From Panax quinquefolius (lineage: Eukaryota > Streptophyta > Magnoliopsida > Apiales > Araliaceae), in assembly GCA_020205615.1 (NCBI GenBank), contig CM035173.1, positions 31,588,293 through 31,652,292 of the forward strand: 64,000 nt of DNA, read 5' to 3'. The notes under the pieces are model-generated. The model was not told where the DNA came from and did not search any database. It saw nothing but the letters and a program-made list of their open reading frames with translations. The number at the start of each line of letters is the position of its first letter. The stretch's first letter is position 1. This document shows positions 1 through 10,276 of this stretch, piece after piece. The position numbers and the translations under genes were made by a program.

Positions 1-384
1 CTTCCACTTCTCGACGACGGCCTCGTCTCGCCGCTCTCTCTCCCTCATACACTCCATGAGATAACTATTACCCAAATCTTTCTCACTTTTCTCTCCCCCT
101 ACCACCACCCCCTCATCATCTTCCATTAATCTCCTAATTCTCCCTTCTTCTAACCTCCTCTTAAACATCCTTACCTCTTGTCTTAACCTCTTCCTCTCTC
201 TCTTCCACTCTGCTTCCTTGAGCGCAAAAACAATAATTTCTTGCTCATAAGCTTGACTCTCATTCTCTCTCATGCTCATTATTTCTTTCATCTCTTCTTT
301 CTGAAGCTTAACCTTTGACCTCAAAGCCTCAACATCTTTCTCTCTCAGATTATTACTCTTTTCCTTGGCTTGAAAACTACCCAT
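1..384 (-). CDS. Host gene, N-terminal exon of a charged coiled-coil protein (partial)
   Basis: From an ATG at 384 the minus strand stays open for 128 codons to the first base of the window, so the gene continues beyond the left edge. The protein begins MGSFQAKEKSNNLREKD and is very rich in Glu, Lys and Arg, with heptad-like hydrophobic spacing over about residues 15-95, so a long coiled coil is likely. A short acidic/Gly-Val stretch (about residues 92-104) follows, then another Arg/Glu-rich helix. I see no signal peptide, membrane segment or catalytic motif. Upstream lies a CT-rich leader (in gene orientation) and a TA-rich stretch, typical of plant 5' untranslated and core promoter DNA. Absence of stops, codon texture and context argue for a real gene, unlike the repeat-driven frames elsewhere. 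Function not recognised. Confidence 0.7.
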   Translation of the reverse strand, partial: MGSFQAKEKSNNLREKDVEALRSKVKLQKEEMKEIMSMRENESQAYEQEIIVFALKEAEWKRERKRLRQEVRMFKRRLEEGRIRRLMEDDEGVVVGGEKSEKDLGNSYLMECMRERERRDEAVVEKWK

Positions 385-450
385 GCCTTTCCTCCTTTGT
401 TATCTAACTAACTAAAGTTTACCGATACTCAAATATAGATACATACATAC

Positions 451-488
451 ATATATATATATATACATACATATATATATATATATAT

Positions 489-521
<33 letters not shown>
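451..521. repeat. (TA)n and (GA)n microsatellites upstream of the coiled-coil gene
   Basis: An AT dinucleotide run (about 451-489, broken by ATAC) is followed by a GA run (about 492-521). Seen from the gene starting at 384 this is a CT repeat in the probable 5' leader with a TATA-like region just beyond it, a common plant promoter arrangement. Promoter role is inference. Confidence 0.75.
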
Positions 522-522
<1 letters not shown>

Positions 523-524
<2 letters not shown>

Positions 525-848
525 GTGAATGAAATAAATTCTTGAAGAGGCTCCCTTTTATGGGATGAAGGGTTGCCATTTCATGACTACTATTGTACCA
601 TTAAGATGTTGAAATCAATCAAAGCAAATTGATAGAAACGTGTTGGGAGTCACATGCAAAGGTTAGAAGAGCGTAGGCAATGAAGTTTTAATTGCTATTA
701 GCTTATTTGGGGTCCTACAATGTTCACAAGGAGATGATATGGGCAACGTACTAAAGGGATATGCATCTTGTGATATAGTATTGATTATTGAGGATTTGTC
801 TTGGGCCCATTTCAATACAATAATGCATTTTTCCACTTTTGGTCAAGT
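523..848. other. Intergenic, no gene seen
   Basis: Mixed-composition sequence between the host gene leader and the MULE. No sizeable open frame, RNA gene or repeat is visible. It may hold upstream regulatory sequence for the minus-strand gene. Confidence 0.5.
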
Positions 849-857
849 AAATTTATA
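849..857. repeat. Left 9-bp target site duplication of the MULE
   Basis: AAATTTATA occurs here and again at 5300-5308, directly outside the terminal inverted repeats. A 9-bp duplication is the length made by Mutator-like transposases. Confidence 0.8.
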
Positions 858-1021
858 GGGTCCTTAACACTAATATACAACAATTAGAAAGTATTTACAA
901 AAATAAAACACAAACAACATAATTACAAAAATAACACAACATAATATTACGTTGCTAAAATTACGGATCTTTATCTCTCCCTACACGTTTATCTCTCCCT
1001 AAATTCAAGCAACTGAACAAA

Positions 1022-1222
1022 ACATAAAAGATCGACAGCAACTCTGAGATCGGAGAAGAACAGATCGGAGAAACTTACTGCAACTGCAAGATCTATAACC
1101 AGAAAGTGATGAACTGCAGATCGGAGAAGAACATAAAAGATCGACAGCAACTTCAAGATCTATAACCAGAAACTTACTGCAACTGCACTGATTGTTGATC
1201 ATACTGCACTGATTGTTGATTC
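1022..1222. repeat. Imperfect direct repeat in left subterminal MULE
   Basis: CATAAAAGATCGACAGCAAC occurs at about 1022 and again about 109 bp later. CTATAACCAGAAA, CTTACTGCAACTGCA and CACTGATTGTTGAT also recur within the block. Its composition is less AT-rich than the rest of the element. Origin unknown. Confidence 0.6.
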
Positions 1223-1289
1223 ATTACAAATTTGTATATTGAGGTATTTGAGTTTTCAATTTATATGCATAGTGTTACCCCGTGTTTAC

Positions 1290-4200
1290 TACGTATTCGT
1301 CTATTGGTTACCTTTCTCATATTTTTCGCTCTTTAAATGGTCACAAAGTCAGAATAATTATGAATGTTTTGAATGCAAAATGCATTTTAAAATGTTTTAC
1401 ACTCGTTACTAAATACATATAAATTGGTTCTGCTTTTTATTATTGATTTGGTTCTTTATTTATTATTGATTTGGTTCTCAGATAATGTTTATATGCTTGC
1501 TTTATAATTTTAAAGTTTATTCTACTTGATATTTTTATATTAATGATTACTTATTAAATACATTGGTTACTTTTCTCGCAAATCATTGTTCTTGTCTAAT
1601 CTGAATTTGGTTAGTATATAATGCTGACTTGGTTACTGTGTAAAATTGCAATGGTTACTGCATAATATTATCCCCAGTTCATGTTCTGGTTACTAACATT
1701 ATGTAGTTTGGTTACTGTCTGACATTGAGTTGGTTACTTTACAGACCATAAGCTAACAGTAACCAAAAACATACTAAAAGGTTGCTTCATCTTATATATT
1801 GGTTACTGTTTAATATGTATAATGTTACTGTATAATGTTATTGTGTTTTATAATTGTTTCTTATATATTGGTGGTTACTTATTGACTTCATTGGTTACCT
1901 TCATACAACTGTTAATCTGATTATATATATTGGTTATTGTATACTATTTAATTTGTTACTGTATAATGTTTATTTGGTTGCTGAATAATATTAATGTACA
2001 CTTGTACTGATGTTTTTTATAGTTATGGAAAGATTTGATCCAGTGACAATTTGATAATTTTTGTCAAGTTTGGAGTGTCGGATTTTGGCGTTTTTGGAGC
2101 CTAATTTCATTGGAAACGGGCCAACGATCAAAAGTCACCAACTTCGCTCGTGATGTGCATGGTTTTTTGGTCAAATTTCATCATTTAGGCCTTCAAAATG
2201 GCATGTAAAAATATTTTTTATGTTCTGGTTACTAAGATTATGCAGTTTGGTTACTGTCTAATATTGATTTGGTTACTCTATAATGTTTATTCAGTTGTTA
2301 GACTATGGAAATGATTCCAGTTGTGCTTTACTTCAACGGAACATAAACAAAAAAAGTGTAAATACAGGAATACGTAATTGTTTACTGTTAGTAACCATTA
2401 ACCACATGGTTGGTAACATTTTTGATGGTGTACAGTAACTAAAATTGTTATTGATTAATATTTTGATTTTTGATTCCATCATTTAGGTCTTCAAAATTGC
2501 ATGTAAAAATGTGGTTTATATTCTGGTTACTAAGATTATGTAATTTGGTTACTATTTAATATTGATTTGGTTACTTTACAATGCTTATTCAGTTGTCAGA
2601 CAATGGAGACTGGCAGTAACCAATACAATAAATTTAATTGTTTATAGGAATATATAATTGTTTACTGTTAGTAACCATTAACCACATGGTTGGTAACATT
2701 TTTGATGGTGTACAGTAACCAAAATTGATGTTGATTAATATTTTAATTTTTGATTCCATCATGAGTTATCAATATAAAGTAAACATATACATTGAACAAT
2801 TGGTAACTGTTCTGAAATATTTTTATGTAAATTTGGTTACCCATCTAAAATAAAATGGTTACCTCTATATTCATATTTAGTTACCAATTGGCATTGAACA
2901 TTTCCAAATAACTTTTATAACTATGAAATTTAAAAGTATCCATCAGCTAGATAAATGGGAACCCTCACATGTACATTAAGCACTTGATAATTGTTCTGAT
3001 ATAAGTTGTTAATTATTTGGTTACTAACAAAAACTTAAATGGTTACCCTTATATGCAGGTTTGGTTACCAACTGCACCTCTTAAACTATTTTTATTTTAA
3101 TATGAGATCTATAAGTGACCATAATATATATAAATGAGAACTCTTAATTGGAGTTTCTTATTCTATCATGATGACAGGGTATAAATAAAACATATACGTT
3201 TAACACTTGATAACAGTCTTGATACAAACTTATAATTATCTAGTTACTAACAAGCTTGTAATTATCTATGATAATTATCTGGTTACTAACAAGCTTGTAG
3301 ATAAATAGGATACTCACATGTGTACATTTGACAATTGATGTTTGTCCTGATCCAAGCTTGTAACTATCTGGTTACTAATAACATTAACCATAATGTAACA
3401 TAATAAAACAGTAACCACATAATTATATGATAGTAACCAGAACAGGTTTTAATGGTAACCAAAATAGAAACATCATGTAATGAAACCCAGTTTAGGCAAT
3501 CCATGTATACTAAACAATTACATATTAACCAGAATAAAAAATAAAAGTATCCGAAATCCTACATTGATGGCACAATAATAGTAGCTAGACCATAAGGTAA
3601 CAGTAACCAAAACATAATAAAGAAGTAACCAAATAATTATATGAAAGTAACCAGAACATGTTTTAATGGTAACCAAAATGAAACAACTCAGATATCCAAC
3701 CAAGTTTAGGCAACCCATGTATACTCTCACATGTACATTTAACCATAACTTTTCCAATGAATTTTCTAGAAGAGCATAACCCTTGTAGAAGATATTTGAA
3801 GGAATTTACAAAAATAATACATCAATGTATACTAAGCAAATACATGGATTATTATTTACAAAAATAATACATCCACAAACTAATGATGCCTTAAACTTCT
3901 TCAACTGTCTTGGGTTCAATTTCGTGGTAATAATGCAGGGGACTTCCATGTCACACCAATATATAACTTTTCCAATGAATTTTCTATTGCATTCCTCATA
4001 GTAAAGATTTCATAACTGCAAATAAACAAAATTAGATTTACACGGTCATTAGTAATCAGATATAAATAATATTTATATCATAAACAGTTTACCAAGCAAA
4101 TACATTGTAACCAAAACAACATATAAAAGTAACCAAAATCTCAATTGAGAGAAAAAGAATGGTATCCAAATCATAAGCTAACAGTAACAAAAAATATACT

Positions 4201-4520
4201 ATTGAAGTAACCAAACAGTTATATGTTAGTAACCAAAACATATAGAAGAAGTAACCAAAATCATGCTAAAGAAGTAACCAAAATATACTAAAGAAGTAAC
4301 CAAATATTTATATGATAGTAACCAAAACATGTTTTAATGGTAACCAATACATAAACAACATGTACACCAAAACCAGTTTAGTCAACCATGTATACTAAGC
4401 AAATACACGGTAACCATAACAACATAAAAAAGTAACCAAAATACCAAATCAAGGTAACAAAAATGGTATCCGAATTTCAAGCTAACAGTAACCAAAACAT
4501 AATGCAGAAGTAACCAAACA
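1290..4520. repeat. Interspersed GGTTAC / GTAACC motif array in MULE interior
   Basis: The hexamer GGTTAC, usually as TTGGTTACT, occurs about 25 times on the plus strand from 1290 to about 3375. Its complement GTAACC, usually CAGTAACCAAAA, takes over from about 3400 to 4510, with a few mixed copies around 1760 and 2390-2720. In 3.2 kb of AT-rich DNA only one or two copies are expected by chance. Spacing is irregular, about 20-80 bp. The orientation switch gives the element a loosely palindromic layout. Function unknown. Confidence 0.8.
2178..2757 (+). repeat. Tandem duplication (about 290 bp) inside the MULE
   Basis: Blocks starting CATCATTTAGG at about 2178 and about 2476 share the same order: a TTCAAAAT-GCATGTAAAAAT stretch, three GGTTACT motifs, TTATTCAGTTGT, TAATTGTTTACTGTTAG, ACCACATGGTTGGTAACA and a GATTCCATCAT end. 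They are two diverged tandem copies. Confidence 0.75.
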
Positions 4521-4870
4521 GTTATATGATAGTATATATTTTTTATTGCTTGACGTAGCTACAACGTAAGCATTACATCAAGCCCCCATAAATTGGTCTT
4601 GTGTCAGTATATGATGCAGAAGTAAAATGGCAAAATGAAGATAAGACAATCATGATCATTCAAAAGCAGACTAGATATGTTAAGAGCCTAAAAAAATTAA
4701 AAATAATTATCCACTTTAGCAAATATTATGTTGTTAAATGATGTCTATCGCAAATAACCCAGTCATAGAGATAAAGAAAAATTCCTTCAATAAAAAAATT
4801 TAACATAAACAGAATGTCGCTAGAAGTACAAACTCTGAGTATGACAACATCACTTCAACCATGTACATAC

Positions 4871-4950
4871 CGCATGGTAGGTTCCAAAAGGAGGCGGTTC
4901 TACCAAAGCAAAAACTCCATCGTCTGAAGAAGTAGATTCAGTCCGCTGAC
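4871..4950 (-). other. Exon-like open stretch with splice-donor-like end in right MULE subterminus
   Basis: On the minus strand a short open frame reads ...SSDDGVFALVEPPPF then GTYHA and stops at a donor-like GCG/GTATGT at 4871/4870. Upstream (4951-5110) lies CTT-rich sequence resembling a plant 5' leader. No in-frame ATG is visible. It could be the first exon of a decayed transposase gene or a captured host fragment; the frame is short enough to be chance. Confidence 0.25.
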
Positions 4951-4993
4951 GACGAGTGGCTTCAAGAGGAGAGAGAGAAATAATAAGAGCGAA

Positions 4994-5105
4994 GAGAAGA
5001 AGAAGAAGAAGAAGAAGAAGAAGAAGAAGAAGATTTTAGAGAGAGAAAAAGCAGTACAAAAGATATGGGAGTTGGGAGAAAAAGAAGGAAGAAGAAGAAG
5101 AAGAA
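4994..5105. repeat. (AAG)n microsatellites
   Basis: An AAG run of about 40 bp at 4994-5033 and a second shorter one near 5084-5105, inside the right end of the MULE. Confidence 0.85.
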
Positions 5106-5299
5106 TATTTCACGCGTTTAAAAAAAACCCACCAGATTTGCCATGTCAGCCCACTAATACTAATCCCCTAAATTAAGGAATCCTAATTGCACTAATATTG
5201 TAAATAAATATGAAAAAGTGTATTATTTTTGTAATTATTTTATCTATGCACTATTATTGTAATTATTTCTAAAAATGTACTAAGATATGTAATTAGTCC

Positions 5300-5308
5300 A
5301 AATTTATA
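5300..5308. repeat. Right 9-bp target site duplication of the MULE
   Basis: AAATTTATA, identical to 849-857, immediately outside the right inverted repeat. Confidence 0.8.
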
Positions 5309-5387
5309 ACCATGTTCTTTATCAACCTTTTTCCCAATATAAGCTTGTGTTTTATGTACCATCTCTTTGAAAAATATGGCCTCTGAT

Positions 5388-5568
5388 CGGGGTGTAAACG
5401 GATATATACGGATATGAATACAGTAGTATTCGTATTCGTTTATTTACAAATATCTTTAAATAGAATACAAATAATATTTGTTTTTTTTTCGAATACAAAT
5501 AATATCCGGGTTTTTTCGAATACGGAGACGGACGAATACGAATTTTCCGATTATCATTTACAGCCCTA
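5388..5568. mobile_element. Possible small hAT-type MITE
   Basis: The left end CGGGGTGTAAACGG and the reverse complement of the right end, TAGGGCTGTAAATG, form an imperfect inverted repeat resembling the CAGGGGTGTAAA ends of plant hAT elements. The interior is built from inverted TATTCG/CGAATA motifs. No convincing 8-bp target duplication is seen, so the call is tentative. Confidence 0.35.
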
Positions 5569-6185
5569 ACTATAACTAGAATAAAAAAAATAATGAGTTA
5601 CCATATAGTTTATTAATGAATGAGTGTTAATTTATTTATTTTTAATAAATATTTAAATACAATAATCAATGTACTAAATTATAATTCAAATAAATTTTTA
5701 TCATTTTTGAAATCCTAAATTTCAAAATAAATGTTCTACTTATTAATTATAGATGTCCATTAATTAGTATATGTCCATTTTATGTGTGTGGAGTAATCTT
5801 GTAGTGTATATGAATATTTATAATATATAATTAGATTCAAAAGTTTACATTGAATATTTAATTATTTTTCTCAAATACTTGATTAAAATTTTATTAATAC
5901 TCAATCCATTCGAAAATTCATAAACGTGAATTAATTATTCAACTCCCTTCTAGATTAATTCTAAATTAATTTTGACTTAACACATTTTAACAATAAAATT
6001 ATATTATTCATTGTTCCCGCCTCCCAGCATTGCAAATAAGTTTTGAAAGTAAAAAACTTATAACAAACTAATAGTTATAGTTTCGTTCTTCTAGTATATA
6101 ATTTTCTTGTTAAATGATTTATTTTAGATATTTTAACATTATAATAGTAAAAATTCATAGTTCCATTAACTATAAAAGTATTATT
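5569..6185. other. AT-rich intergenic, no gene seen
   Basis: Very AT-rich unique-looking sequence with many in-frame stops on both strands. No repeat structure, RNA gene or coding signal recognised. Confidence 0.5.
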
Positions 6186-6680
6186 TGTTAGAATTTGAGC
6201 CTAAAATAATATAGGTGTCATTAATTATTTGTAATAATTTCACACATTAATGTGTTTTACTCCACGAGTAGATTAAATTAAGTATTTGAAAACTCAAATT
6301 CATGGAGTAATGACTGAGAAATTAACTCCCAAACATCACTATTGGAAATGATAATAAATAAATTGTGAGAAGTTAAGTCCACATCGGTTAAGAACTAAAA
6401 GTTTAATATGTTTATATACAAGAAAGTTGTTATTGGGTTTGGGTACAAGGGGCACCCCATTTTTTTGGGAGGGAGAGAACTTAGCCAAGGCTTGATTTGA
6501 ACCCACACGTGCATTATCAATCGGTCGACCTAGGCAAGCTCGTGGGTCTTGGTCCTTGTATTTAATTTTTTGGAAAAAAATTATTTAAATTTTTAATTAA
6601 AATTTATTTATATTTTATTTTATTTAGTTCTATTATCAAAATTGTGTCATTTTAATAAATGTTATTTATTATCAATACTG

Positions 6681-6835
6681 TGTCGTTTTGCTACAAACTA
6701 CGTCGTTTTTGATTAAACGATCGCGCCTTTTCTGTTAAGCCTTAAACTACGTCGTTTTTGTTCTACTAAACCTAAAACTAAGTCGTTTATAATCCGAACG
6801 AACGCTCCTTTTCTGTTTAAAGTCAAAACTACGTC
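6681..6835 (+). repeat. Repeated (TA)CGTCGTTTT motifs upstream of a TATA box
   Basis: Variants of ACGTCGTTTT occur near 6681, 6700, 6749, 6780 and 6830, spaced 20-50 bp, starting about 70-220 bp before the TATA box. The ACGTC core resembles bZIP-type binding sites, so an LTR enhancer is plausible. Function is inferred. Confidence 0.5.
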
Positions 6836-6898
6836 ATTTTTGGCTTAATCATACCTTTCCAATGGGTTGTGTCCCTTCTAATGGGCCACTTACCATCC

Positions 6899-6906
6899 TA
6901 TAAATA
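6899..6906 (+). promoter_or_regulatory. TATA box of the solo LTR
   Basis: TATAAATA, followed about 30 bp downstream by CATTCAAATTCATTCAATTC, typical of an LTR transcription start region. Confidence 0.55.
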
Positions 6907-7198
6907 GATAGGGGTGCTGCCATTCAAATTCATTCAATTCACAAGCATTCAAGCATTCTAGTCTTCTTCATTTTATAAGTCATTTAGAGTTTATTTTTTG
7001 AGAAAGAGTTATAAGCATTTCTTTGGTTCGTTGAGTATACTTTTGTTGTGCTGCTAAAGTATACGTTGTCATTGTATCCTGGGAGACAATTACTATAAAA
7101 CTCTAAACACCGTATGTATAACATAATTGTCTTAAGAACATAGTACAAAGTACTAGGCTTAACATACTAATTTTCTATATTGGTGTACAACAGATAAG

Positions 7199-7200
<2 letters not shown>

Positions 7201-7237
<37 letters not shown>
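7201..7237. repeat. (TA)n microsatellite
   Basis: About 37 bp of pure TA between the solo LTR and a short CACCC-rich spacer that precedes TE-B. Confidence 0.9.
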
Positions 7238-7239
<2 letters not shown>

Positions 7240-7297
7240 CGGATCTTAAGCTCACCCCTTATCCAACTCACCCGAGCTCACCCCCCTTTAGCGACGG

Positions 7298-10276
7298 TGT
7301 GAGACCCCAAATTTTATGAATACAAATTTAAATTTTCTCGAAATATTTTTTTAATATTATGGACTAAATTTGATATAATGTTATAGTTGTGGGTAATATT
7401 TATAAATTTTGCAAAGTATGCAAGTTATTATATAATATTCGATTGGTCAGGAAATATTCGTTTTAACATGGAATATTCGTACGATGGCACAATAATTGGT
7501 GGACCCCACAAAGGAATTATTGTCGGATTGAGAAAATGACAAAAATATTTTTATGAAAATATCGGTGGAAGTTTACCGTTAACTGTTGAACTACTCAGTA
7601 GTAAAAGTAATGATGTCTGGCGCTGTGTTGCATAAGTAGCACACCAGTATTGATTATTGATGCTTACGTGAGAAGTCACTCGCTTTTGTTCAATTATTGC
7701 TACAAATAATTGTTGCATAGTATCTCACGTTATTTGATTCAATTATTGTCGATATTTTTATATATTATTAAATCAATAATTGAGATGACGAGTTATTAAT
7801 ATTATTATTTACAATATTAACGATGTCTAGAAGTTACTCGCTTGAGGAGAGGTTTGGTCACCTAATTGCGCTGATAGGAGAAATCCTTATTGAAAGCTCC
7901 TCTTTCTTCTCGGAACGACACGATCGATTAATATTGTGAATTATAATAATGATGATAAATGTTGTTAAATATATTGAGTGTCTTTTTATGAAGTCACGTA
8001 AGTTTATATATTTTATTATATATATAAATTTTGTTTTATTAGTATTATTAATGTAATAAAATATTTTTTATATATATAAAATTTTTATAAAGTTATTTGT
8101 TTTATTATTAATAATTATAAAATATATTATATTTTTTTATATAAATTTTGCAAAATACTTTTATAAAAAAATGTTATTTTTTAAAGTTATTTGTTTTATT
8201 AATAATTATATAGAATATATTATATTTTATTATGCATAGTATTTGCATAGTGCTGCATAGTGTTTTACATAGTAAATTTTTTTATATAAAACAAAATACT
8301 TTTATAAAGTTATTTATTTTATTAGATAATAATTAGAATATATTATATTTTATTATGCATAGTGTTTGCATAAGACTACTGTATAGTATTTTGCATAGTA
8401 AAATCTTTTTATATAAAAAGCAGAATACTTTTATAAAGTTATTCATTTTATTAGATTATAAATAGAATATATTATATTTTATTTAAAAGATTTTGTTTTA
8501 TTAGAATATTTTATTTATCTTTGCATAAGTAAATCAATATGGATAGTCTGTTCAAAAGTAAATTAATCTGACCGTTCATGAATTAGTTACTATTCAGGTC
8601 CATTCTCTTATAAATAGAAGTTCATTCCTTCATTATTTCTTTCGAATTCAATTTGAAACTCTGAGAGAAAACTATAGAGAAAGAAGAAAAAATATTCTCG
8701 CTACTTCACTACTCCTATATCCAGGTTTATTCTAAGGTAAGGGGTATTATTTCTTTCGTATTCATGAAGAGAACTTTTGTTATTCTATTTTTATTATTAT
8801 GTTGGAATAACATGTTTTATCAAATCTGCATACATGGTGAAATTCTTAAGTTATTCCATTCTTTATTATTATGTTGAATAACTCGCATATGCTAAGTATC
8901 TGCATACATTGTGAAATTCTTACATTATTCCATTCTTTATTATTACATTAGGACATCACATACGAAAGCGTTCACGCATAACCCGGTTCCGTTATTTATT
9001 ATTACATTTGGAATATTATGTCTTGCGCGTATTACCTTTGATCCGGTTCCATTAATTATTATTACATTGGAATAACTCATCATGCGGCCTATCGCATGCA
9101 TGGTGATTTCTGTTATTATTCCATTATTTATTATTCTGTTGGAATATTCAGCCGGTGCTTAATTTCACCCTGACTGGTTCCATTATTTATTATTACATTT
9201 GGAATAACTTTTATCTGCTGCTGATTATCGCATGCATGGTGATTTCTTTTTGTTATTCCATTCTTTATTATACTCAGTTGGTTAAAGTTTTGACTTCTAT
9301 ACTCCATGAAATTAGTGGAATATCCTTGTATTTGTGCTTCATCCAGTATCTTTTTCATGAAAATATTCTTCTGAGCATTCTTGAATTTTACTCTATAAAG
9401 AAGTATCATGTTGACAATTTGGACGTTATTAGTTCCTGGATAAATTAATTCTTGAACTTGTTTTATTGAATTCTTATATCATTGTCATCATCCTCATGTT
9501 TATATTATGTTAAAAGTCATCTGTGGCCTGTAGTGCATAGATGGACTTGGTATGATTATGACCAGGGATTAATCGGTATAATCATGACCATAATATTACA
9601 AATGATGTGGTAAAAGTCCTCATTAGCTCATAGTGCATTGATGGCAAGTTGTTTGCATGATCATTACCATTGATGAATACACGAATATCTTTGGCCCGTA
9701 GTGCATGGATAATTTGTGGTTCTGATACTAATGAATATCATTGGCCGTAGTGCAGGGATGATGTGGATTATTTATTAAGCTGAGTCCCAGCGATAAAAGT
9801 GATGAAAAACCTTTTAAATCATAAAAGATAGTAGATTTTATTCTCTACTTGACTCTTTTAATGGATTGCTTGTTCCGCTGCAGTTAAACTTAATGTCTAT
9901 TATATTTTATCAGTTTAACATTGTTGAAGAATAATGATAATTTATTCTGCATTATCTTGGTCATAATATTTTTTACTAGGCTAGTTGAGCTCACCCTTTC
10001 TTTCACTATTCTCTTCAGGAAATGAGAATATAGGTGGGGGAAGTCGAGAACGGAGTGATGACAGTCGATGATAATAGCATTAGTAGTCCTCGCTATTCTG
10101 TTAAATAGTGTGACAATAAATGTAATGAGGACTCATTTGAGTGTGGATATTGTCTAGATGACAATATTCTTATTAAAACTCTCAATTTATGTTTTGTCGT
10201 ATTTTACACAACTGTTGTATAATTAAGTTGTATTTGAATTCTGTACCATGTATCTGGCGACTCAAGATGGGTGATG
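7298..10276 (+). mobile_element. TE-B: chromovirus LTR, plus strand, 3' end truncated
   Basis: It starts TGTGAGACCCC and carries the family-wide box GTTATAGTTGTGGGTAATATT. The order of landmarks is the same as in the other copies: TATA box at 8609, a GAGAGAAA leader, TATTATTACATTGGAATAAC repeats, the GTAGTGCATGGAT repeats, GGGCTAGTTGAGCTCACC-like sequence, and a terminal block ending GATGGGTGATGT. The final ATACCTAATTTTGGGGCGTCACA is missing, replaced by a reverse-oriented LTR piece. No internal domain follows, so it is a solo or broken LTR. At about 2.98 kb it is the longest LTR here. Confidence 0.85.
8609..8616 (+). promoter_or_regulatory. TATA box of TE-B LTR
   Basis: TATAAATA followed by a purine-rich AGAGAAA leader; the same arrangement recurs in every LTR of this family. 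Confidence 0.6.

Larger units (their letters stand above)
858..5299. mobile_element. Mutator-like element (MULE), probably non-autonomous
   Basis: The 4442-bp element is bounded by a perfect 9-bp duplication, AAATTTATA. Its ends form a degenerate inverted repeat of about 100 bp: the left end begins GGGTCCTTAACACTAATA, and the reverse complement of the right end begins GGACTAATTACATATC. The best-matching block is ATAATTACAAAAATAA, followed by CAC on the left and by TACAC on the right. Inside I see no frame resembling a MULE transposase or its zinc finger, only short AT-rich frames. The interior is dominated by GGTTAC/GTAACC motifs. Subterminal parts are more complex: a 109-bp direct repeat at the left and an AAG-rich, leader-like stretch at the right, which could be captured or ancestral coding-end sequence. 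It lies 474 bp upstream of the host gene start codon. Confidence 0.75.
6186..7192 (+). mobile_element. Probable solo LTR (copia- or TRIM-like), unrelated to the gypsy family
   Basis: The block starts TGTTAGAATTTGAG and ends GTGTACAACA, so it has TGTT...AACA ends. It contains a promoter-like centre: repeated ACGTCGTTTT motifs, a TATA box at 6899, then a transcribed-leader-like stretch. The motif AAGTCCACATCGGTTA near 6375 resembles a sequence I recall as common in plant LTRs. No primer binding site, polypurine tract or second LTR adjoins it, and the flanking pentamers (TTATT, GATAA) do not match, so it is solo or truncated and the exact ends are uncertain. Confidence 0.5.

Noticed and set aside
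1047..1130. AGATCGGAGAAGAAC repeats resembling a sequencing adapter
   Set aside because: The common adapter core is AGATCGGAAGAGC; the bases differ, and the stretch is part of a 109-bp direct repeat inside the MULE.
6430..6560. Possible tRNA-derived SINE (TTGATTTGAACCCACACG resembles a B box)
   Set aside because: No matching A box, no poly-A tail or target duplication; it lies inside the solo LTR.
7298..10276. TE-B as the 5' LTR of a full plus-strand element
   Set aside because: The LTR end, PBS and gag are missing at 10276; the sequence continues into inverted LTR pieces instead.
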